Positions 1-7,607 of a stretch of DNA of 34,476 nt are shown piece by piece. The notes beneath the pieces are model-generated. The model did no database searches. It saw only the letters and a list, made by a program, of their open reading frames with translations, and was not told where the DNA came from. Each line of letters begins with the position of its first letter. Within the stretch, counting starts at the first letter, position 1. Location of the stretch: the NCBI GenBank assembly GCA_030681645.1, contig JAUXRX010000047.1, forward strand, positions 1 through 34,476, written 5' to 3'. This stretch comes from Archangium sp. (lineage in GTDB: Bacteria > Myxococcota > Myxococcia > Myxococcales > Myxococcaceae). The position numbers and the translations under genes were made by a program.

Positions 1-211
1 CAGGCAACACACCAGGTCGCGCTCTCGGGCCCAGCGAAGTCCCGTCGTTCGCAGCCTTCTGCGGTTTTCGGCGTCGGCTCACAGCGAGCCCTTGTCGATT
101 CCCCCGGAGTCGCGTGCTTCCCTCAATCTCGTCGTGCACCCGGCCCGCCAGCCCCTGCCGAGCGATGTCAGTCCCAGCCCGCATGCTGCGCCCCGAACTG
201 CTGCACAACTC

Positions 212-217
212 GGAGGG
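212..217 (+). promoter_or_regulatory. Shine-Dalgarno deciding the AbiEi-like start
   Basis: GGAGGG lies four bases before the ATG at 222. The other candidate starts in this frame (114, 183, 246) lack a comparable purine-rich site. Confidence 0.55.
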
Positions 218-221
218 CGTG

Positions 222-818
222 ATGGGAAGAGCAAGAGTCAACGCGATGGTGGCAATCGAACGAGCAGCGCAGCGAGGGCTCTTCCGCGAGCGCGACCTCA
301 GAGCGTCGGGCGTCTGGCATTCCGCATTTGCGGATGCAGAGTTCAGCGGCCTGGTGACCCGACACGGCCACGGCGCCTGGAGCCATCGGCACTACAGCCC
401 GACTCGCTACGAACTCGTGCAGATCCGCTTTCCGAAGTTGGTCTTCTGGGGCCCCTCGGCGCTCTGGCTCCTCGGAGTCGAGGCGCACGAACCTGAAGCG
501 CTCTGGATCGCACTGGGCAACAAGTCTCGTGCGCCACGAACGCTCGACTTGTCTACGGTGCTCATTCGCACGAGGAACCTCGAGCAAGGCGTCCAGTCCG
601 TGAAGCCGGAGAAGACCAGGATCTCACTTCGGGTCCACGCGAGGGAGCGCGCGCAGGCTGACCTCTCGCGTACCGACATCCATCGCCTGCTCGCGCGCGC
701 GGCGGATCGAGCCCAATTCGCGCTCGCTGCGCGAGGCAGCCTGCTCTCGGGGCAATTGCCCATCGCGCGTTGGCGTCCAGGAGAAGACTGGGTCGTCAAA
801 CAGAGCCTCACCCCGTGA
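222..818 (+). CDS. AbiEi-type antitoxin-like transcriptional regulator (orphan)
   Basis: A protein of about 198 residues that reads like the AbiEi family, the antitoxin/autorepressor half of type IV AbiE toxin-antitoxin systems. Near the N-terminus RAAQRGLFRERDLRASGV matches the family's winged-helix opening, followed by GLVTRHGHGAW (the usual 'rrG.l.rvgrGly' turn). LVFWGPSALWLLGVE and EALWIALGNKSRAPR then match the 'ls AL..hGl... vwlal' core. In-frame ATGs exist at 114, 183, 222 and 246. I chose 222 because GGAGGG lies four bases upstream, and residues before it look non-coding. No AbiEii nucleotidyltransferase toxin follows: the next gene is a convergent lipoprotein. It is therefore an orphan antitoxin or a stand-alone DNA-binding regulator. 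Its codon use is less GC-rich at third positions than its neighbours, which hints at transfer. The family call is from memory of the pattern. Confidence 0.7.
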   Translation: MGRARVNAMVAIERAAQRGLFRERDLRASGVWHSAFADAEFSGLVTRHGHGAWSHRHYSPTRYELVQIRFPKLVFWGPSALWLLGVEAHEPEALWIALGNKSRAPRTLDLSTVLIRTRNLEQGVQSVKPEKTRISLRVHARERAQADLSRTDIHRLLARAADRAQFALAARGSLLSGQLPIARWRPGEDWVVKQSLTP

Positions 819-846
819 CTCTCACGCCGCGCGCGTAGCCACCGGC

Positions 847-3816
847 TCAGGGCGCGCACAGCGTCGGGTACTCGAGCTCGACGACGTCACCCGCCTGCAG
901 CGTCAGGCTGGTGAACGTCACCGCCCGCCGGGTCACGTCGAAGCTCCAGTTGCGCACCATGTTCGCGCCGAGCTCGGGAACGGCCACGCCAGCGACCATC
1001 ACGTTCGGCAACGAGCCCGGCGCCAGGGGCGCCCGCAGCGAAAGCGAATCGCGGGCCCCGAACAACGTGGGCGCCACCGACGACTCGAACAGCTGCGCGT
1101 CACGCAGCACGTCGCAGTGCTCGGCCACCACGCCGCCCAGCTGCTGCGCCATCGTCCGCTGCACGGCGTTGGGAGCCGCCTCGTCGTAGGTGCACCCCGC
1201 GCTCACTGGCGCGAACGGCCCCACCGCGCTCCACGACAGCCACTCGGGCCGCTGCGTGCCCTTCACCGCGGCGAGCTGCGGCAGCAGCACCGACATCGGC
1301 TGCGCGCTCCCTTCCCCCGCGTTGCTGAGCGAGACCACGTTGAGGCTCGCCCCCCGCCGCAGGAAGCCGCCATTCCACCCGGTGACCACGGACCCGGTGA
1401 GCGCCGCCACGGCCGGGCCGGCGAAGGCCTCGAGCGGGTTGACCATCGCGGTGCCCACGTCGAGCAGGCCGGTGAGCTGCGGCGCGGCGACGGCGTCGAG
1501 CGAGAGCCACCGCACCCCGTCGACCTCCTTCAGCTGGCCGAGCGTGGCCGGCGTCTCTTCGGCGCGCACGCCGCCGATGCGCACGCTCGCCCGGCGCGCC
1601 CGCGCGAGCGCCAGCAACGCGTCGGCGCGCAGCGAGAGGCCGCGCTGCAGCTCTCCCGCGCCGGGGCTCGCGTCCTGAAGCAGCAGCGCGTCAGCCGAGC
1701 TGGGCAGCACGAAGCGATCGCGCTGCCGCCCGCTCACGGCGGCCGCGCCGCGCAGCGGCACCTTCAGCTTGCGCGTGCCGCCGGTCACCACCACCTCGAC
1801 CTCGAGCACGCCCGCGTGCAGCGCGGCCGACGTCGGATCGAACTGCACCCGCATCGCGTCGGCCACGAAGGTCGACGCCATCACCCGCTGCGGCGGGGCG
1901 CCGTCGAGCACGAGCGCGGGGCTGCCCGAGACGGTGGTGTCCATGATCACCACCTCGCCGGTGCCACAGCGATTGCCCACGCCGAAGCTCTGCACCCGGG
2001 GACCACACGCGGGGGCCACCGTGCCGAAGTCCCACTGCTCGGGCGTGACGAAGAGACAGCCGTCATCACTCGCCACCTCGAGCGGCACGGCGCGAACGGA
2101 CGCGGCCACCGAGTTCACCGAGAAGCGCAGCGTGGGGAAGCTGCCGGTGCCCGGGGCGGTGGTGGGCAGGTACTCGACGTCGACGAGGCGCTTCTCACCC
2201 GGGCCCACGGTGAAGACCGAAGGCGTGGCGCGCACGTCGGGCGACCCGTCGATCCACAAGCCCTGCACCACGCACCCGGTGAGGCCCTGGTTCTCCAGCA
2301 CCAGCGCCCGCACCATCGGGGTGGGCGCGCGCACCGCGCCGAAGCTGAGCGCCTGCGGCTGGGTGAGCACGCAGTCGGCCATCGGGCGAAGGCGCGCGGT
2401 CACCTCGAAGCGCAGCTCGGGCTGCTGCACGTCATCGGTGTGCAGCACCACGAACCACCGCCACGGCCCCGCGCCAGAGGGCTTCGCCCGAAGCGCGAGT
2501 GACGCCTGCGCACCCGGCGCGATCACCAGCGGCGCGGCGAGGCCCGGGCAGGTCGACTGCGCCTCGTCGAATGCGCCCACGCAGAGCTCGGCGGCCGTCG
2601 TGCCCGGGTCAGCCTCGACGGTGATGGTGCTCACGGTGATGGCGGTCGCGCCCGGGCGCACGTCGTCGTTGAGCAGCGCGACGCCGGTGGCGACGGCGAG
2701 GCGTTGCCCCTCGACCTCCGGCACGTCGCCCAGGTCCACCGGGGAAGGCGTGACGAGCAGGCCCGCGCCCGCCCCGCGCGCCACCAGCGGCACCTCGAGC
2801 GCTTCCGGGCCCGCGGTCACGACCAGCTTGCCGGTGACCGTGCCCGCGCCGAGCAGCCAGGCGGTGAGCGGCGCCTGCGCTTCGCCCGGCCGCCACGCAC
2901 CCGTCGGAGCTCTCGTCGCCGCCGGCAGCTCGAGCTGCGTGAGGCCGCTGCGGAAGCTGGTGGTGGGGCCGCCCGCCGAGGAGAGTACCTCGAGCGTGAC
3001 CGGCACCGGGCGGCTCAGCGCGTTGAGCAGGGTGGCCGTCGCAGCGGGCTGGCCGGGCGGTGTCACCACGCCGAAGTCGACGGTGGTGGGGCTGGCGGAG
3101 AGCGCCGCCGCGAGCACCGTGGCGCGCAGCTGCACCTCTTTCGGGGCGCAGTCGCCGCCGGGGTCGAGGCGCCAGGTCGCGGTGTACTCGCCCACTCCGG
3201 GCGCGGAGAGCACGGCCCGGGCCTTGAGCGTCTCCCCCGCGGCGATCGACTCGGTGCCCGCGGGCCCGTTGGCCGCGAGAATGAAGGGCGCCCCCGGTGG
3301 ACCGACGAAGGCATCGCGGCGCGCGTCGGTGACCGGGAAGTCGACGGTGCGCTGCGGGCGCTCGCCGGGCAGCACCGCCCCGAAGTCGACCACGTCGGGC
3401 AGCGCACAGCGGCTCGCGTCGAGCCGGCCGGTGAGCGTGAGCGAGGCGAGCGCGGGGCCCATCGTCGAGGCGAGGCGGATGACCCCGGCGTGTTCGGCCG
3501 TGGGCACGAGCTGGATGGCGACGGGGAGCTGCGCGCCCTTCTCCAGCGTCTGGCTGGTGAGGCCGGTGACGAGGAAGGCCGTGCCGACATCACCTTCGAA
3601 CAGCGGCTCTCCCACGGTGACGGAATGGTCCGAGACGTTCTTGAGCAGCACCGTCACGGAGGCAGTGCCGCCGCGCGGGCCGAAGTCGAACGAGGCGTCT
3701 CTCGCGGTCGTGCCGTCGGGCAGCTCGAACACGAGCTCGTCGGCGGGCGCGGGACAGCCGAGCAGCAACGGGAGCAGCAGGAGGAGCCAGCGCATCGGGG
3801 CGCGACCGTAGGCCAT
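847..3816 (-). CDS. Large choice-of-anchor D lipoprotein with degenerate VWA-like region
   Basis: A 989-residue lipoprotein. The N-terminus carries a Leu-rich signal with lipobox LLGC, so it is probably exported and lipidated. The body is a string of immunoglobulin-like anchor-D/ASH modules, visible as six recurring FG.V motifs: FDFGPRGG, VDFGAVLPGE, VDFGVVTPPG, VDLGDVPEVE, LSFGAVRAPT and WDFGTVAPAC. After these comes a region aligning end to end with the VWA part of the lipoprotein at 23679-26873: ADALLLQDASPG corresponds to ADILLVIDDSCS, and AGCTYDEAAP to AGCSYDSGDP. Here the MIDAS motif is broken: D715-x-S717-x-G719 replaces DxSxS, and LSNAGE (N832) replaces ISDAGD. Both proteins end with a similar beta module (VVELEYPTLC). 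The start at 3816 has GGAG seven bases upstream; an ATG at 3795 is the alternative. Function is unknown; a cell-surface scaffold or adhesin is inferred. Confidence 0.85.
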   Translation of the reverse strand: MAYGRAPMRWLLLLLPLLLGCPAPADELVFELPDGTTARDASFDFGPRGGTASVTVLLKNVSDHSVTVGEPLFEGDVGTAFLVTGLTSQTLEKGAQLPVAIQLVPTAEHAGVIRLASTMGPALASLTLTGRLDASRCALPDVVDFGAVLPGERPQRTVDFPVTDARRDAFVGPPGAPFILAANGPAGTESIAAGETLKARAVLSAPGVGEYTATWRLDPGGDCAPKEVQLRATVLAAALSASPTTVDFGVVTPPGQPAATATLLNALSRPVPVTLEVLSSAGGPTTSFRSGLTQLELPAATRAPTGAWRPGEAQAPLTAWLLGAGTVTGKLVVTAGPEALEVPLVARGAGAGLLVTPSPVDLGDVPEVEGQRLAVATGVALLNDDVRPGATAITVSTITVEADPGTTAAELCVGAFDEAQSTCPGLAAPLVIAPGAQASLALRAKPSGAGPWRWFVVLHTDDVQQPELRFEVTARLRPMADCVLTQPQALSFGAVRAPTPMVRALVLENQGLTGCVVQGLWIDGSPDVRATPSVFTVGPGEKRLVDVEYLPTTAPGTGSFPTLRFSVNSVAASVRAVPLEVASDDGCLFVTPEQWDFGTVAPACGPRVQSFGVGNRCGTGEVVIMDTTVSGSPALVLDGAPPQRVMASTFVADAMRVQFDPTSAALHAGVLEVEVVVTGGTRKLKVPLRGAAAVSGRQRDRFVLPSSADALLLQDASPGAGELQRGLSLRADALLALARARRASVRIGGVRAEETPATLGQLKEVDGVRWLSLDAVAAPQLTGLLDVGTAMVNPLEAFAGPAVAALTGSVVTGWNGGFLRRGASLNVVSLSNAGEGSAQPMSVLLPQLAAVKGTQRPEWLSWSAVGPFAPVSAGCTYDEAAPNAVQRTMAQQLGGVVAEHCDVLRDAQLFESSVAPTLFGARDSLSLRAPLAPGSLPNVMVAGVAVPELGANMVRNWSFDVTRRAVTFTSLTLQAGDVVELEYPTLCAP

Positions 3817-3825
3817 GATGGCGCT

Positions 3826-3887
3826 CCGTTCACCCCGAGCGGGTTGATCGAATGGCGATCGAGCTCATCACCGTTCACCCCGAGCGG
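3826..3887. repeat. 17-bp direct repeat pair between lipoprotein and argJ
   Basis: The 17-bp sequence CCGTTCACCCCGAGCGG occurs identically at 3826-3842 and 3871-3887, 45 bp apart, in the divergent intergenic region. The first copy overlaps the ribosome-binding region of the minus-strand lipoprotein gene. The spacer contains GATCG...CGATC symmetry. It could be a short dispersed intergenic repeat or a pair of regulator sites; nothing else in the window has the same core. Confidence 0.6.
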
Positions 3888-3900
3888 AGTCGAGGGGGCG

Positions 3901-4010
3901 CCCTCTCCCCGACCCTCTCCCTCGCCTCTCTGGTCGCTACGCCTTGGCGCATCTTCCGCTGCGCTGGTCCAGCGTGCCGCTGGACCGGCTTCGCTCCGGG
4001 GGAGAGGGAG
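3901..4010. repeat. Palindromic intergenic element upstream of argJ
   Basis: The arms CCCTCTCCCC (3901-3910) and GGGGGAGAGG (3998-4007) are roughly complementary and enclose a perfect 9-bp hairpin, GGTCCAGCG (3966-3974) / CGCTGGACC (3978-3986), with a three-base loop. The arrangement resembles the CCCTCTCC...GGAGAGGG intergenic palindromes common in GC-rich proteobacteria-like genomes. Related pieces occur at 5251-5275 and 17744-17782. It lies in the leader of argJ and would be transcribed if the promoter is upstream. Confidence 0.5.
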
Positions 4011-4037
4011 ACACGTTTCTGGTATGTCGGCGCGCCC

Positions 4038-5243
4038 ATGAGCATCCCCGTGCCGCCCGTTCCCTCGTTTCCCCCTGCGCAGTTCACCCTCACCTCGGTG
4101 AAGGGCCTCTCGGCCGCCGGCGTGAAGGCCGGCATCAAGGCGAGCGGCAACCCCGACGTGGGCCTGCTCGTCTCGGATGCCCCCATGGCCGCCGCGGGCA
4201 TCTTCACGCAGAACCACTACGCCGCCGCGCCGGTCACGCTCTCGCGCACGCACCTCGCGCGCTCGGGTGGGCTGGTGCGCGCCGTCATCGTGAACTCGGG
4301 CAACGCGAACGCCTGTACCGGCGCGCAGGGCGAGAAGGACGCGCTCGAGATGTGTGAGCGCGTGGCGAAGGCCCTCGGCTGCCCCGTCGAGCAGGTGCTG
4401 GTGTGCAGCACCGGCGTCATCGGCGTGAAGCTCCCCATGGACAAGGTGCGCGCCGGCATCGACGCCGCGCTCGCCGAGAAGGCCAACGATCTCGAGGCGG
4501 GCCGCCGCTTCCTCTCGGCCATCATGACCACCGACGCGTACCCGAAAGAGGCCAGCGCACAGCACGCAGGCGCCACCATCGCGGGGGTCTGCAAGGGCGC
4601 GGGGATGATCGAGCCCAACATGGCCACCATGCTCGCCTTCATGGCCACCGACTGGGACCTGCGGGCCGAGCAGCTCAAGCGCTCGCTGCCCACCATCGCG
4701 GCGAGCAGCTTCAACGCGGTGCACGTCGACACGCACACCAGCACCAACGACACGCTGCTGCTCCTCTCCACCCGCGCGCTCGCCCCCCCCACCGACTGGG
4801 CCCGGCACGTCGAGCCGGTGGCGAAGCGGCTCTCGTGGCTGATCGCCCGCGACGGCGAGGGTGCCACCAAGGTGACCACCATCGAGGTGACCGGCGCGGC
4901 GTCCGACGAAGCGGCGAAGGCGATCGCCCGCAGGGTCGCGTCGTCGGCGCTGGTGCGCACCGCGCTCTTCGGCAACGACCCGAACTGGGGCCGCTTCACC
5001 AGCCAGGTGGGCAACGCGCCCGAGCTGCGGCACCCGAAGGCGCTCTCGTGCGTGCTGCAGGGCATCGAGGTCTTCAAGCAGGGCGAGCCGACCGCGTTCG
5101 ATCGCGCCGCCGCCAGCAAGGCGATGGCCGCCGAAGACGTGAAGCTCGAGCTCAAGCTCGGCGACGGGCGGGGCCACGCCACGGTGATGACGTCTGATCT
5201 CGGCTACCGCTACGTGCAGGTCAACGCCGAGTACACGACCTGA
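4038..5243 (+). CDS. argJ: Glutamate N-acetyltransferase / amino-acid acetyltransferase (ornithine acetyltransferase)
   Basis: The 401-residue length is typical for ArgJ, which transfers acetyl from N-acetylornithine to glutamate (the cyclic arginine pathway). Bifunctional forms also make N-acetylglutamate from acetyl-CoA. The family's autocleavage site is present in KGAGMIEPNMATMLAF: the Ala-Thr bond precedes T197, which becomes the nucleophile of the beta chain. Other hallmarks are VKAGIKASG near the N-terminus, VNSGNANACTG (oxyanion region), ARDGEGATK and GNDPNWGRF. The reading frame extends upstream to 3852, but the translation there is low-complexity repeat sequence, and the protein family starts near MSIPVPPVPSFP, so I place the start at 4038. 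No other arg genes are adjacent. Whether it is mono- or bifunctional cannot be told from sequence alone. Confidence 0.96.
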   Translation: MSIPVPPVPSFPPAQFTLTSVKGLSAAGVKAGIKASGNPDVGLLVSDAPMAAAGIFTQNHYAAAPVTLSRTHLARSGGLVRAVIVNSGNANACTGAQGEKDALEMCERVAKALGCPVEQVLVCSTGVIGVKLPMDKVRAGIDAALAEKANDLEAGRRFLSAIMTTDAYPKEASAQHAGATIAGVCKGAGMIEPNMATMLAFMATDWDLRAEQLKRSLPTIAASSFNAVHVDTHTSTNDTLLLLSTRALAPPTDWARHVEPVAKRLSWLIARDGEGATKVTTIEVTGAASDEAAKAIARRVASSALVRTALFGNDPNWGRFTSQVGNAPELRHPKALSCVLQGIEVFKQGEPTAFDRAAASKAMAAEDVKLELKLGDGRGHATVMTSDLGYRYVQVNAEYTT

Positions 5244-5250
5244 CCCTGGT

Positions 5251-5275
5251 CTCCCGCCCCCCGCGGGGGAGAGGG
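5251..5275. terminator. GC palindrome between convergent argJ and membrane-protein gene
   Basis: A 12-bp perfect palindrome CCCCCGCGGGGG (5258-5269) is flanked by TCTCCC and AGAGGG. It sits in the 46-bp gap between two convergent genes, so it could act as a bidirectional terminator. There is no T tract, and the sequence also resembles the CCCTCTCC/GGAGAGGG repeat family seen upstream of argJ. Confidence 0.4.
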
Positions 5276-5289
5276 TAAACCGCTGCGGG

Positions 5290-6663
5290 CTAACCGCCGC
5301 GCACCAGCACCGCGCCGGCCAGCAGCGCCAACGGCACGAGGGAGAGCGCCCGCATCCACCACGGCTGGCGGCCGTTCGCGAACCAGGCGCCGAGCAGGCA
5401 GATCAGCCCGAACTGCACGGCGAGCAGAAACGCGGACACGTCGAATGACCGGCGGGTGAAGATCTGCCGATGCTCGGCCGAGCGCTGTTGGGCGACCTGG
5501 CCCAGCTCCATCGTCGTCGTGCGGTCGGAGGGGGGGCAACGGCCGCCGCGCTTGCAGGTGACCTCCTGCCGGGCGTCCTCGAAGCGAACCCGCCGGTTCG
5601 CCTCGGCGAGCTGCTCGCCGACGGTGGAGAACTCCGCCTCGTCGCGCAGCAGCACGGGGGGAACCCTCGGCGCTTCCCCCGCCACGTAGCTCGTCGTCTG
5701 CTCGCGCACGTCGCGTGGCTCCAGCGAGCCTCCCGCCACGTTCGCAGCGAGGAGCGAGGTCGCCACCATCGAGAGCACGCCGGGCACGACCCAGGCGGCG
5801 AGAGGACGCTGGCGGTCCTTGCGGAAGAACCAGTACCACCCCGCGGCCACGAGGAGCGGGGTGGTCACGGCCACGCCGAGGGCGACCTTCGTGAAGAGGC
5901 CACCGCCGTTGAACCACGTGTTGGTGATCAGCGCGTTGCCCCAGAGCATGGTGGCCAGCAGCGTGGCGCCGCTGAGGGCGGTCTCGATGCGCGCGAGCGC
6001 CTGGTGCGCGGCGATGCGGGTGGTGCTGGCGTGCAACGCGAGCGCGAAGGCGGTGAGCGCAGCGGCCTGGCACCAGGCCATGTCCACGAAGGAGAGGAGG
6101 CGTTGGTGCGAGAAGTTCGAGCCGCCGGCGATGAGCAGGACCCAGGAGCCCGCCAGCGCCACCGGCGCCCACGCCGCGCCGTTGAAGAAGAGGTGCGTCG
6201 AGAACGCCGACCACACGCCCGCGCGGGTGGGGACTCCCGGAGAGGCCCACCCTCTTGCTCCGACGACCAGCCCCGCGGCGAGGGCCGACAGGGTCGCGAC
6301 CACCTCCGCGAAGGTCTTGTCCCTGAGCAGCGAGTTGGCGTCCTGAACCAGGAAGCAGAAGAGGCCCACCGCCGCGAAGGGCAACAACCCGAGCGCGGGC
6401 GACAGGCGCCGCTGCTCGGCCGCCGCCAGGGCGGTGCGGGCGTGGTCGATGGCGGTGGTGAGCTCGGCCTCGCGGGTGGTCGCGGCGAGGGCGAGCTTCT
6501 CATCGCGCACCAGCACGGGCGCTTCCGCGGCGAGCTCGCGCTGGAGCTGCTCGCGGCTGCCGAGGAACGCGGGCGCGTGGGGCACCGACAGCTCCGCGCG
6601 CAGCTCCTTGCCCGCCTGCTGCAGGGTCTCGAGCTCCTGGCGCAGCGCGCGGTCTTCACTCAT
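5290..6663 (-). CDS. Multi-pass membrane protein with N-terminal coiled coil
   Basis: A 457-residue protein that I do not recognise. Residues 1 to about 90 form a predicted coiled coil (RQELETLQQAGKELRAEL and following). About eight or nine hydrophobic segments follow, for example LLPFAAVGLFCFLVQ, VATLSALAAGLVVGA, AWAPVALAGSWVLLIAGG, TLLATMLWGNALI, WVVPGVLSMVATSLLAANVAGG and AFLLAVQFGLICLLGAWF. Between the seventh and eighth segments is a soluble loop of about 80 residues with a Cys pair (TCKRGGRC), probably periplasmic and possibly disulphide-bonded. The start at 6663 was chosen because its ATG overlaps the TGA of the upstream gene (ATGA, 6660-6663). The frame continues upstream, but only as shadow sequence. 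Co-translation with the 135-residue coiled-coil/TM protein implies a two-subunit membrane complex of unknown function. Confidence 0.8.
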   Translation of the reverse strand: MSEDRALRQELETLQQAGKELRAELSVPHAPAFLGSREQLQRELAAEAPVLVRDEKLALAATTREAELTTAIDHARTALAAAEQRRLSPALGLLPFAAVGLFCFLVQDANSLLRDKTFAEVVATLSALAAGLVVGARGWASPGVPTRAGVWSAFSTHLFFNGAAWAPVALAGSWVLLIAGGSNFSHQRLLSFVDMAWCQAAALTAFALALHASTTRIAAHQALARIETALSGATLLATMLWGNALITNTWFNGGGLFTKVALGVAVTTPLLVAAGWYWFFRKDRQRPLAAWVVPGVLSMVATSLLAANVAGGSLEPRDVREQTTSYVAGEAPRVPPVLLRDEAEFSTVGEQLAEANRRVRFEDARQEVTCKRGGRCPPSDRTTTMELGQVAQQRSAEHRQIFTRRSFDVSAFLLAVQFGLICLLGAWFANGRQPWWMRALSLVPLALLAGAVLVRGG

Positions 6664-7067
6664 GCGCGCCTCGCCCGAACGACGCGCGCCACGAAGATCC
6701 CCGTGAGGCCCGCGGCGAGCTGCCACGGCCACACCCGCCCCTCGGTGAGGCCCCAGCCGAAGAGCACCAGCAGGATCGCGGCCGAGAGGAGCGCCGGCTC
6801 GAAGACGCGCACCCACGCGGCGCGCGCACGGCTGAGGCCGGCCTCGAGCTGCAGCAGCTCGGCTTCGCGGCCCGGCATGCGCTCACTGGCCAGCGAGAGG
6901 CGCGCCTGGGCGGCCTTGACGCCCGCGCGCGTGGCGGCGAGGCGCGCTTCGAGTTCGGCGAGCTCCTTCTTCTCGACCGCGCGCCGCGGCACGAGCTCGC
7001 CCTCGAGGCGCGCGACCGCGTCGCGTTGGGACGCCACCGCCTCGAGCAGCTCAGCCGACGTGGTCAT
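6660..7067 (-). CDS. Small coiled-coil membrane protein, coupled to downstream membrane protein
   Basis: A 135-residue protein with no family I recognise. The N-terminal ~80 residues are heptad-rich and charged (AVASQRDAVARLEGEL, KKELAELEARLAATRA) and should form a coiled coil. Two hydrophobic segments follow (LLSAAILLVLFGWGL and WQLAAGLTGIFVARVV), and the protein ends in a basic tail RARRA. The coil-then-membrane layout mirrors the N-terminal part of its neighbour at 5290-6663, so the two may pair through their coils. The stop codon overlaps the neighbour's start by four bases, implying translational coupling. No signal peptide is evident. The upstream 220 bp to the Uma2 remnant are divergent and should hold the promoter; I could not identify one. 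Confidence 0.75.
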   Translation of the reverse strand: MTTSAELLEAVASQRDAVARLEGELVPRRAVEKKELAELEARLAATRAGVKAAQARLSLASERMPGREAELLQLEAGLSRARAAWVRVFEPALLSAAILLVLFGWGLTEGRVWPWQLAAGLTGIFVARVVRARRA

Positions 7068-7286
7068 CGCCCCACAGGACAGCGCAACTCAGCGGGTGGT
7101 TCCAGCTTTCCCGGGGGGGGGACACAGCCCGGCGCGAACGCTGAGCTCGGCGGCTGGTGCACTTCCGTCCGGGGTTGGCGCGCGTGGTGCTGGCGACCGC
7201 GACGCCCACGCCCAGAAGAAGCTCTTCCTCATGGCCTGGCACCTCGAGCGGCTGGGAAAGAAGCCGAGCTGATCTACACTGCGCAC

Positions 7287-7601
7287 ATGGCGCAACCGGC
7301 GCGGCCGCTCCTCACCTTCGACGAGTACCTGCGCATCGAGAGCGACAGCCTCGTGAAGCACGAGTACCTGACCAGTACCTCGACCGAGAAGTACGACCGC
7401 GCCGAGAAGCTCGACCAGCACAAGAAGATCAGCTCGCTTCGAGAGGTCGTGCTGGTCTCTCACGGGGAACGGCTGATCGAGGTGTGGCGCAAGGCGGGCA
7501 CCCGGTGGTCGCACCACGAGTTCCGCGACGTGGCGCAGCTCACGTCGATCGGCTGCTCGCTGTCGCTGGCCGACGTCTACCTCGACCCGCTGGCGGCCTG
7601 A
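7287..7601 (+). pseudogene. Uma2-family (DUF820) endonuclease-like protein, internally deleted
   Basis: The 104-residue product begins like a Uma2 protein (LLTFDEYLRIESDSLVKHEYL) and ends like one (EKYDRAEKLDQHKKISSLRE, then VVLVSHGERLIEVWRK, then LTSIGCSLSLADVYLDP). Intact Uma2 proteins are about 190 residues. They carry between these blocks a PD-(D/E)xK-type core: 'DG.vyaMagg', 'yPDv.vvcg' and 'vvEvlSpsT'. All of that, roughly 85 residues, is missing. The junction lies in HEYLTSTSTEKYDR, where AGTACCT occurs twice within about 16 bp (7361-7380). The frame is intact, so the deletion is in phase, but the catalytic residues are gone and I treat it as a remnant. The ATG at 7287 matches the family N-terminus; upstream in-frame sequence does not. 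Confidence 0.72.
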
Positions 7602-7607
7602 TCAGAC

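Noticed and set aside
1..221. Gene at the left edge
   Set aside because: Frames here are open but show no motif or start signal; probably the upstream region of the AbiEi-like gene.
1117..2502. Long plus-strand open frame (461 codons) over the anchor-D lipoprotein
   Set aside because: Its translation is Arg/His/Ala/Gly-rich and repetitive, typical of an antisense shadow of a GC-rich gene; the minus strand has the signal peptide and domain motifs.
7160..7272. Plus-strand tail ending KKLFLMAWHLERLGKKPS as a gene fragment
   Set aside because: It reads like a protein C-terminus but is only ~35 residues, lies in a frame shared with antisense shadow, and I could not place it in any family.
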